A stretch of DNA of 5,918 nt from Caryophanales bacterium UBA1424. Lineage in GTDB: Bacteria; Bacillota_I; Bacilli_A; RFN20; CAG-826. Positions within the stretch are counted from its first letter, which is position 1. Every line of letters starts with the position of its first letter. This document shows, one piece after another, positions 1 to 5,072 of the stretch. The stretch is taken from the NCBI GenBank assembly GCA_002329705.1, contig DCUC01000075.1, forward strand, positions 1,498 to 7,415, read 5' to 3'. The notes under the pieces are model-generated. The model saw only the letters and a list, made by a program, of their open reading frames with translations, did not search any database and was not told where the DNA came from. Made by a program: the position numbers and the translations under genes.

Positions 1-656
1 GACAACGCTTTCATGCCATTAACTGTGTCCATCGCTTTGACGGCGAGGGCGGCCACGGATGGGCGGCTGCCAATCGCAATGCGATATTCATTATTCAAAC
101 GGCTGATAGCAACATTAATGACGGCAAAGTCAAGAGCGGTTGTCTTAACTTTCTTAAAAAATGCGCGACCTGTATTTTTTTTGATGACGATATGGGTGAG
201 GATATCGTTAGAGCGTCCTTTCTGATTTAAAAAATCAGCGAGGCTCATTTCTTTTTTTGGATAAAAGATTAAAGTTGTGTCAAGCGCCAGCAGGGGCGTA
301 ATCAAATCGGAAAAGGGGAATTTCCCAGCGACGGAACCGCCGACGGTCGCGCCATTGCGAAAGGCGACGCCCATAATCTGGCTGACGGCCGAGACGAGGA
401 TGCCTCCTTGGATGTTCTTGACGAGGAGGCTCATTTCAAAATCCCGCAGGCTGACCATTGCCCCGACTTCGATGTGGTCACCGGTGTCCTTGATTTGATC
501 GAGGCCGAGAGCGCTTAAATCGATTAAGGCATTCGCGGAAGATGTCGATTTTTTTAGCCAGAGACCACCGCCTAGCAAAATGTTTTTGGCATCTTGAAGC
601 AGGAGCTGGTGAGCTTCTTCTAAGGTTGCCGGTCGTAGGTAGCGATTTGCTTCCAT
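1..656 (-). CDS. ygfM: FAD-binding subunit of a molybdenum hydroxylase (YgfM/XdhB/CoxM-like), C-terminus cut off by the window edge
   Basis: The frame is open from ATG at 656-654 to the left edge, giving 218 residues of a protein usually about 260-290 long. It starts MEANRYLRPATLEEA, the usual opening of the molybdopterin-dehydrogenase FAD-binding domain. The first flavin loop is LLGGG (residues 27-31), degenerate compared with the common AGGT. The second flavin motif is clear: RNGATVGGSV at 100-109, followed by SDLITPLLALD (116-126), as in xanthine dehydrogenase FAD subunits. The order LADFL (139-143) then ILTHIVIK (152-159) resembles E. coli YgfM. In this family the FAD subunit passes electrons from the iron-sulfur subunit to the acceptor; the catalytic molybdenum and Fe-S subunits should lie to the left. 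An AAAGGA ribosome binding site precedes the start, and the gene begins 16 nt after the cytidylyltransferase stop, so the two are probably co-transcribed. Family is confident; the exact substrate (xanthine, other purine or other N-heterocycle) is inference. Confidence 0.88.
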   Translation of the reverse strand, partial: MEANRYLRPATLEEAHQLLLQDAKNILLGGGLWLKKSTSSANALIDLSALGLDQIKDTGDHIEVGAMVSLRDFEMSLLVKNIQGGILVSAVSQIMGVAFRNGATVGGSVAGKFPFSDLITPLLALDTTLIFYPKKEMSLADFLNQKGRSNDILTHIVIKKNTGRAFFKKVKTTALDFAVINVAISRLNNEYRIAIGSRPSVAALAVKAMDTVNGMKAL

Positions 657-672
657 GTGTTGTTTCCTTTCT

Positions 673-1224
673 CTATTTATCTAAATTTTGATAGTCATGA
701 AGGGTATCGATGTCCATCAAAATCTGTAAATCCTCTGTCTTGATTATTTCATAATCGTGGCGATTGCGAAATACTTTGAGGTTTGAAGTAACCGGCTCAT
801 TAAGCAATTCGTCTCTTAGCGAATGCTTAAGAAAAAGAGGGTGGCCCGTCTGTCCTCGATAGGCGGGAACGCGTATTTCTTTGCTTCCGGCGAGCATTTT
901 ACGATAGGTATCGGCAGTGACGAACGGGCAATCGCCGGGGAGAACAAAAAAATCACCATTTGTCTTGCGGACCCCGGCTTGGACCGAGCTGAACATCCCC
1001 TGGGCATAATCGCCGTTATAGACGATGGTGACTTTATCGTAAGGTTTAAGAGCCTCTTTAATGGTTTCGTGGAAATGACCGGTGACGACGATGACTTCAT
1101 CGACAAACGGCATCATTCCTTCCACGGCATGGGCGAGTAAAAATTTGCCTTTATAAACTAACAGCATTTTATTCGTCTCGGCCCGGCTTGAGTAGCCGGC
1201 CGCTAGAATAATCCCTTGGGTCAT
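673..1224 (-). CDS. mocA: Molybdenum cofactor cytidylyltransferase-like nucleotidyltransferase (MocA/YgfJ family)
   Basis: A 183-residue protein of the MobA-like NTP-transferase fold. The N-terminal nucleotide-binding loop is ILAAGYSSR...NK (6-19), then VDEVIVVTGH (41-50), NGDYAQGMFSSV (70-81), the metal-binding LPGDCP (95-100, Asp98), TGHP (126-129) and MDIDT (170-174). The NGDYAQG, GHP, VTSN and DIDT blocks match E. coli YgfJ closely. MocA proteins add CMP to molybdopterin for hydroxylases of the xanthine dehydrogenase family, which fits the FAD subunit gene directly downstream. The frame opens at 1260, but the start at 1224 is preferred: it has an AGGAG box (1237-1233) 8 nt upstream and puts the first beta strand at residue 4, as usual. 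A TTG at 1227 is a weaker alternative. The loop is atypical: the usual Met-Gly after the conserved Arg is Ala-Glu here. Whether the product uses CTP, or serves a selenium-dependent enzyme, cannot be told from sequence. Confidence 0.87.
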   Translation of the reverse strand: MTQGIILAAGYSSRAETNKMLLVYKGKFLLAHAVEGMMPFVDEVIVVTGHFHETIKEALKPYDKVTIVYNGDYAQGMFSSVQAGVRKTNGDFFVLPGDCPFVTADTYRKMLAGSKEIRVPAYRGQTGHPLFLKHSLRDELLNEPVTSNLKVFRNRHDYEIIKTEDLQILMDIDTLHDYQNLDK

Positions 1225-1317
1225 CAAGTTTACTCCTTGTTTGATATCGGTTCTTCCCATTCAACAATGTTGTCTGAGATAACCGCGTCTTACTGTCGTG
1301 GTGTTTACAACAACTAA

Positions 1318-1346
1318 ATTATAAAGGGTGGGGCAATTCAATGCAA
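1318..1346 (-). promoter_or_regulatory. Predicted sigma-A-type promoter for mocA-ygfM
   Basis: Read on the minus strand, a perfect TATAAT (-10) lies at 1323-1318. A TTGCAT (-35, matching only the TTG of the consensus) lies at 1346-1341, with a 17-nt spacer. Transcription would begin near 1311, leaving a leader of roughly 87 nt before the mocA ATG at 1224. The strong -10 and ideal spacing support it; the -35 is weak, so an activator may contribute. Confidence 0.6.
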
Positions 1347-1350
1347 ACGC

Positions 1351-1448
1351 GTATTTGCGCATGCTGAGAAGTGCGGATGATGAGCGCTCGCGTGCTTGCC
1401 CCTCAGGCTTGAGCGCCCCTTGCCTCACGAACGCATGCAAAAAAATAC
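1351..1448. repeat. GC-rich structured element bounded by inverted repeats
   Basis: The ends are complementary: GTATTT (1351-1356) with AAATAC (1443-1448), and GCATGC (1359-1364) with GCATGC (1433-1438). They form two 6-bp helices separated by a small asymmetric internal loop. Inside, GCGCTC (1384-1389) pairs with GAGCGC (1411-1416) as a second hairpin. The interior is much more GC-rich than the flanks, which run into A and T tracts. The element lies between the two divergent promoters, upstream of both, so as drawn it is not in either mRNA. It could be a dispersed palindromic repeat, a small structured RNA from an unseen promoter, or a regulatory DNA structure. The pairing is seen directly; the function is unknown. 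Confidence 0.5.
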
Positions 1449-1452
1449 TTTC

Positions 1453-1470
1453 TGTGCAATATATTGCACA
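1453..1470. promoter_or_regulatory. Perfect 18-bp palindrome, probable operator
   Basis: TGTGCAATATATTGCACA is perfectly self-complementary over 18 bp. It ends 13 bp upstream of the predicted arcC -35. An uninterrupted palindrome of this length in a divergent promoter region is the usual form of a dimeric regulator site. The half-site TTGCACAA (1464-1471) recurs inverted as TTGTGCAA at 1520-1527. It differs from CRP/FNR (TGTGA-N6-TCACA) and Rex (TTGTGAA-N4-TTCACAA) consensus in half-site sequence and spacing, so I do not name the regulator. Confidence 0.6.
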
Positions 1471-1483
1471 ATAAGGCAAATCG

Positions 1484-1512
1484 TTGTTGATAATTTTGAG
1501 GGGTTGTATAAT
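1484..1512 (+). promoter_or_regulatory. Predicted sigma-A-type promoter for arcC
   Basis: A perfect TATAAT (-10) lies at 1507-1512. TTGTTG at 1484-1489 has a 17-nt spacer; TTGATA at 1487-1492 is closer to the -35 consensus but only 14 nt away. Transcription would begin near 1519, giving a leader of about 35 nt before the arcC start codon at 1555. The -10 is convincing; which -35 is used is uncertain. Confidence 0.68.
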
Positions 1513-1519
1513 ATTTAAG

Positions 1520-1538
1520 TTGTGCAAAATTAGCGCAC
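1520..1538. promoter_or_regulatory. Imperfect second operator-like site over the arcC transcription start
   Basis: TTGTGCAA at 1520-1527 repeats the half-site of the palindrome at 1453-1470. A partial opposite half, GCAC, lies at 1535-1538. The GTGC-to-GCAC spacing is 9 nt here against 8 nt in the perfect site, so the second half may be fortuitous. It sits immediately downstream of the -10, at or just after the predicted +1, where a bound repressor would block initiation. With the upstream palindrome it brackets the promoter. Confidence 0.35.
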
Positions 1539-1554
1539 GAGAAGGAAAACAACT

Positions 1555-2475
1555 ATGAGCAGATATGTCGTCTCACTCGGGGGGAACGCCCTGGGAAATA
1601 ACGCTGAAGAACAGAAGAAATTACTTATTAATGTCGCCGAGCCGATCGTCGCCTTAATCAAAGCCGGTCACGAGGTGATCATCGTCCACGGAAACGGTCC
1701 GCAAGTCGGCATGATCAATTTGGCTTTTGCCGAATCGAAGTCGACACCCGATATGCCTTTTCCGGAATGTGGAGCGATGAGCCAGGGTTATATCGGCTTC
1801 CATCTGCAGAATGCCATTTATAACGAACTTGCTAAGCAAGGCATTGCAAAGCACGTCGCCACCATCGTCACTCAAGTCCTCGTCGATGAACACGATCCCT
1901 TATTCCAGAATCCGACGAAACCAGTCGGCGCCTTCTATAGTAAAGAAGAAGCGGACATCATTGCCCAGGAAAAAGGCTATGTCATGAAGGAAGACAGCGG
2001 CCGCGGATATCGCCGCGTCGTCGCCTCGCCGATTCCCGTTGATGTCGTCGAAAAAGAGATGATTCTCTCACTTATCAAGGATCAGCATGTCGTCATATGC
2101 GCCGGCGGAGGAGGAATTCCCGTTATCTACAAAGGAAGTCATCTTGAAGGCATCGCCGCCGTCATCGATAAAGACTATGCCAGCGCGAAAGTCGCCGCAT
2201 TAGTCGATGCCGATTATCTCGTTATTCTGACCGCTGTCGATAACGCTTATATCAACTACCGCAAGCCGGGTGAAAAGCGCCTCGAACTCATCACGATGGC
2301 AGAGATTGAGAAATATTCCGAGGAAGGCTATTTTGCTAAGGGGAGCATGTATCCAAAAGTTCAGGCATGTTTAATGTTTTTGAAAGCCAAGACAGGCAAA
2401 ACGGCGATTATAAGTTCTCTTGAAAAAGCCAAAGAAGCGTTCCTGGAAAAGACGGGAACAATCATCAAATCGTAA
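1555..2475 (+). CDS. arcC: Carbamate kinase
   Basis: A 306-residue cytosolic enzyme, full length for the family (about 300-315). It interconverts carbamoyl phosphate + ADP and carbamate + ATP, normally run towards ATP in catabolism. Amino-acid-kinase motifs appear in order: SLGGNAL (7-13), VHGNGPQVG (44-52), SQGYIGFHLQN (76-86), TQVLVDEHDPLFQNPTKPVG (106-125), RRVVASPIP (153-161), CAGGGGIPV (182-190), the DKD turn at 205-207, LTAVDNAY (225-232) and GSMYPKVQA (263-271). The start is set by AAGGA at 1542-1546, 8 nt upstream of ATG. It has its own promoter and terminator, so it is probably monocistronic. No arginine deiminase or ornithine carbamoyltransferase gene is adjacent; the divergent molybdenum-hydroxylase genes suggest a purine (or allantoin/ureido compound) source of carbamoyl phosphate, as proposed for E. 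coli yqeA. The enzyme call is very secure; the pathway is inference. Confidence 0.97.
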   Translation: MSRYVVSLGGNALGNNAEEQKKLLINVAEPIVALIKAGHEVIIVHGNGPQVGMINLAFAESKSTPDMPFPECGAMSQGYIGFHLQNAIYNELAKQGIAKHVATIVTQVLVDEHDPLFQNPTKPVGAFYSKEEADIIAQEKGYVMKEDSGRGYRRVVASPIPVDVVEKEMILSLIKDQHVVICAGGGGIPVIYKGSHLEGIAAVIDKDYASAKVAALVDADYLVILTAVDNAYINYRKPGEKRLELITMAEIEKYSEEGYFAKGSMYPKVQACLMFLKAKTGKTAIISSLEKAKEAFLEKTGTIIKS

Positions 2476-2490
2476 CTTTTTAGCGTGAAA

Positions 2491-2535
2491 AACACCGCAA
2501 TTGCTCGTTTTTTCAGTAATTTGCGGTGTTTTTTT
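2491..2535 (+). terminator. Intrinsic terminator of arcC
   Basis: AACACCGCAA (2491-2500) pairs with TTGCGGTGTT (2521-2530) in a 10-bp stem followed by T2531-T2535. Past a one-base bulge (T2520) the helix can continue with TTGC (2501-2504) against GTAA (2516-2519). It begins 15 nt after the arcC stop. A run of A at 2488-2492 means it may also work weakly on minus-strand transcripts. Confidence 0.9.
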
Positions 2536-2728
2536 ATTCGTGCAGCAAGAACTATCTTATCTTCGATTCTTTATGACAATTTGCTTTATGGGCATCAAAT
2601 ATAATCGGAACAAGAATCACAAAATTATGCTTTTTACGAATGAATCTGAAACCGCAATAGTAAGCAAGATATCGCCATATTTAAGTGACTAAATTTCTGA
2701 ATCATTTAATATAATTAACGTCGATAAC
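2536..2728. other. AT-rich convergent spacer with no supported gene
   Basis: About 190 bp between the two facing terminators. A 63-codon plus-strand frame crosses it, but that frame starts inside the arcC terminator hairpin, has no ribosome binding site and resembles no family I know. Two TATAAT matches (2600-2605 and 2710-2715) lack a -35 at acceptable spacing, as expected by chance in AT-rich DNA. I see no convincing repeat, RNA gene or promoter. Confidence 0.6.
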
Positions 2729-2760
2729 AAAAAAGAAAAAGAGCCATATAATGGCTCTTT
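2729..2760 (-). terminator. Intrinsic terminator of the DUF1015-serC-serA operon
   Basis: On the minus strand AAAGAGCCAT (2760-2751) pairs perfectly with ATGGCTCTTT (2747-2738) around a 3-nt loop, followed by a U-rich tail, five T, C, then six T (2740-2729). It lies 17 nt past the serA stop codon. Confidence 0.92.
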
Positions 2761-2777
2761 GTTCGCTACCGTGTTAG

Positions 2778-3959
2778 TTAATGAATGACGCGGAGGCTGA
2801 TGATACCGGGCAGTTCGCCCAGTTGATCACCTAAGCACACACCTTCTGAGCATTCGCCTTTCGTCTTGACAAAGTCGACGAGCGTGACGCCAAAGTCGCC
2901 TTTGACTTTGCTGGCGATTTGTTTGACGACGCCGCGGGTTTCGACAACCTTGATGATCTGGCCCGAAAGCCCTTCGTTAGCGTCGTGGAGCAAAACGATG
3001 CGGTGAGCTTCCGTTTTCGGACCAAGCTCGATATTTGGATAATTCACGGAATTGACGATGTTGCCGTTTTCGATAAAATCGACAATTTGTTTGACAGCCA
3101 TCGTTGCACAGTTGTCTTCGGCTTCTTCAGTCGAGGCCCCGAGATGAGGGATGGCGACGACGCCTTCCATGTTGGCGGTCGCATGATTGGGAAAATCAGT
3201 CACATAGCGACGGACTTTGCCTTCTTTTAAAGCTTGGCGAATGTCATCATCATTAACGATGGCATCGCGCGCTAAGTTGATGATGACAACACCGTCTTTC
3301 ATCTTGGCGATACTCTCGCGGTTTATCATGCCTTTGGTGGCAGGAAGGAGTGGGACATTTAAGCTGATGTAATCGGCCGCAGCGTATAGTTCATCGGCAC
3401 TTGCGACCAAGCGGAGACCGGCAGGAAACAGATCGCGGTTTTTATCAATCGTTGTTTGTGACGGCTCATAGGCCGCGACACTCATACCCATGCCATAGGC
3501 ACCTTGAGCGACCAGAGTTCCGACCGCGCCTAAGCCAAAGATGCCAATCGTCTTACCAAGAATTTCGGTCCCGGCAAAAGCGGCCTTGGCTTTTTCCATG
3601 TTTTTGTTAATCTCGACATCATCTTTATTTGCTTCAACCCATTTCATGCCGCCATGAATATCGCGGGCGGCAAGAAGCATTCCGGCAATCGTTAATTCTT
3701 TGACGGCGTTGGCGTTCGCGCCGGGCGTGTTGAAGACGACGACGCCGGCTTTCGCGTATGCATCGAGCGGAATGTTATTGACTCCGGCTCCGGCCCGGGC
3801 GACAGCGACGACATTATCAGGTAAAATCATCTCGTGCATGACGGCTGAGCGCACCAGGATGGCATCGGCCTCATTTATTTCAGAGGTGACCTCATAATTA
3901 TGAGGAAGGGTCTTTAATCCGACGGGGGATATCTTGTTTAAGCAAAGTACTTTTTTCAT
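2778..3959 (-). CDS. serA: D-3-phosphoglycerate dehydrogenase, short type with C-terminal ACT domain
   Basis: A 393-residue NAD-dependent 2-hydroxyacid dehydrogenase that oxidises 3-phosphoglycerate to 3-phosphohydroxypyruvate, the first step of serine synthesis. It has an N-terminal substrate-binding half with RAGAGVNNIP (55-64), then the Rossmann motif GIFGLGAVG (139-147). Catalytic Arg231 is in NLARDAIV, and catalytic His272 is in IPHLGAST. VNSVNYP (302-308) links to an ACT-like domain at about 319-393, where serine feedback would be expected. At the position of the usual catalytic Glu (FPTEP in E. coli SerA) this protein reads DFPNHA (255-260), with His259. The ATG is 8 nt after the serC stop, and the only ribosome-binding candidate, TAGGT, overlaps that TAG stop, so translation is probably coupled to serC. 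Another hydroxyacid dehydrogenase would be possible from the sequence alone, but the ACT domain and the serC neighbour make SerA the clear choice. Confidence 0.95.
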   Translation of the reverse strand: MKKVLCLNKISPVGLKTLPHNYEVTSEINEADAILVRSAVMHEMILPDNVVAVARAGAGVNNIPLDAYAKAGVVVFNTPGANANAVKELTIAGMLLAARDIHGGMKWVEANKDDVEINKNMEKAKAAFAGTEILGKTIGIFGLGAVGTLVAQGAYGMGMSVAAYEPSQTTIDKNRDLFPAGLRLVASADELYAAADYISLNVPLLPATKGMINRESIAKMKDGVVIINLARDAIVNDDDIRQALKEGKVRRYVTDFPNHATANMEGVVAIPHLGASTEEAEDNCATMAVKQIVDFIENGNIVNSVNYPNIELGPKTEAHRIVLLHDANEGLSGQIIKVVETRGVVKQIASKVKGDFGVTLVDFVKTKGECSEGVCLGDQLGELPGIISLRVIH

Positions 3960-3967
3960 GGCGCGAC

Positions 3968-5053
3968 CTATTTGACGTGGGCGGCTTCAAACTCGCGCAT
4001 GAATTTAACTAAGGCTTCGACGCCAGCGAGGGGCATGGCATTATAAATCGAGGCTCTCATACCGCCGACGGAGCGGTGACCTTTGAGGTTGGCAAAACCG
4101 GCTTTCTTCGCGCCTTCAAGGAAGGCTTCATTGAGTTCTTCGCTGTCCGTCCTGAAACAGACGTTCATTAATGAACGCGAACCCTTATCGACCGTGCCTT
4201 TAAAAATCTTGCTGTTGTCGAGGAAGTCATAGATTAAAGCGGCTTTCTTCTCGTTTCTTTCTTTCATGGCTTCGAGTCCGCCGTGAGCGAGAATCCATTT
4301 AAAGACGAGACCGCAGATGTAGATACCGTAAGTCGGAGGCGTGTTATACATCGAGCCAGCATCGGCCAGCACCTTATACTTCAATAAAGTAGGCGTTCCG
4401 GGAAGGGGTTCGTTTTCCAGCAAATCTTCGCGGATGATGACGATGACGACACCGGCCGGACCGACGTTTTTCTGGGCGCCGGCATAAATGAGGCCGAACT
4501 TCGTCACATCCATCGGTTCGCTCAGAAACGAAGAGGAAGCATCGTTGACTAAAATCTTACCAGGAAATTCGGGATACTTTTTGTATTTGGTACCAAAGAT
4601 GGTGTTGTTATCGCACATGCAGACAAAGTCTGAATCGGGTGAGGCTTTGACATTATCAAGATTGGGAATATAAGAGAAATTCTTATCTTCAGAGGAGGCG
4701 ATGACATTGACTTTACCAAAGATCTCCGCTTCTTTTTTGGCGGCTTTTGACCAGTGACCCGTCAAAATAAAGTCATAAATTCTGTTCTTTGAAAGATTCA
4801 TCGGAACCATCGCAAACTGAACGGTGCCTCCGCCTTGAACGAAAAGGACTTTGTAGTTGCCGGGAATGTTTAAAACCTTGCGCAAATCGGCTTCGGCTTC
4901 GTCGATGATGGCCTGATAAGTTTTGGAGCGGTGCGACATTTCCATAACCGACATTCCCGATCCTTTATAATCGAGCATCTCATCGGCGGCCTGTTGCAAC
5001 ACCTCCTCGGGCAAAACGGCTGGCCCGGCAGAAAAGTTGTAGATACGTTTCAT
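3968..5053 (-). CDS. serC: Phosphoserine aminotransferase
   Basis: A 361-residue, full-length class V aminotransferase (E. coli SerC is 362). It is PLP-dependent and converts 3-phosphohydroxypyruvate + glutamate to O-phosphoserine + 2-oxoglutarate, the second step of serine synthesis. It opens with NFSAGPAVLP (6-15). EMSHRSK (38-44) carries the substrate-contact His-Arg; QGGGT (73-77) and GHWSK (99-103, Trp101 stacking on PLP) follow. NDASSSF (170-176) has the Asp that pairs with the pyridine nitrogen, and GAQKNVGPAG (192-201) has the Schiff-base Lys195. GHRSVGGMRASIYNAMP near the C-terminus is diagnostic for SerC. The start has an AAGGAG site at 5065-5060, 6 nt upstream. The gene lies 19 nt after the DUF1015 stop and 8 nt before serA, so all three form one operon. 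Some family members also act in pyridoxal phosphate synthesis (4-phosphohydroxythreonine); the serA neighbour favours serine. Confidence 0.97.
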   Translation of the reverse strand: MKRIYNFSAGPAVLPEEVLQQAADEMLDYKGSGMSVMEMSHRSKTYQAIIDEAEADLRKVLNIPGNYKVLFVQGGGTVQFAMVPMNLSKNRIYDFILTGHWSKAAKKEAEIFGKVNVIASSEDKNFSYIPNLDNVKASPDSDFVCMCDNNTIFGTKYKKYPEFPGKILVNDASSSFLSEPMDVTKFGLIYAGAQKNVGPAGVVIVIIREDLLENEPLPGTPTLLKYKVLADAGSMYNTPPTYGIYICGLVFKWILAHGGLEAMKERNEKKAALIYDFLDNSKIFKGTVDKGSRSLMNVCFRTDSEELNEAFLEGAKKAGFANLKGHRSVGGMRASIYNAMPLAGVEALVKFMREFEAAHVK

Positions 5054-5072
5054 ATGTTTCTCCTTCCGTTAT

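Noticed and set aside
823..1140. 105-codon plus-strand ORF antisense to mocA
   Set aside because: It is a mirror frame of a well-supported gene, with no ribosome binding site or family match.
1225..1260. Longer mocA form starting at 1260 (12 extra residues)
   Set aside because: No ribosome binding site precedes 1260, whereas AGGAG sits 8 nt before the ATG at 1224, and the family usually begins just before the first beta strand.
1453..1470. Palindrome as a CRP/ArcR, FNR or Rex site
   Set aside because: Half-sites are TGTGC with an 8-nt gap between GTGC and GCAC. CRP-type needs TGTGA-N6-TCACA, and Rex places GTG one base closer to the centre with TTCACAA arms.
1261..1527. 88-codon minus-strand ORF in the divergent spacer
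   Set aside because: It crosses both predicted promoters, the palindrome and the structured element, has no ribosome binding site and shows no recognisable domain. It is more likely noncoding.
2501..2692. 63-codon plus-strand ORF after arcC
   Set aside because: It begins inside the arcC terminator hairpin, lacks a ribosome binding site and reflects AT-rich composition.
2600..2715. TATAAT sequences at 2600-2605 and 2710-2715 as promoters
   Set aside because: No -35 element lies at 16-18 nt from either, and both would transcribe antisense into serA with no gene downstream.
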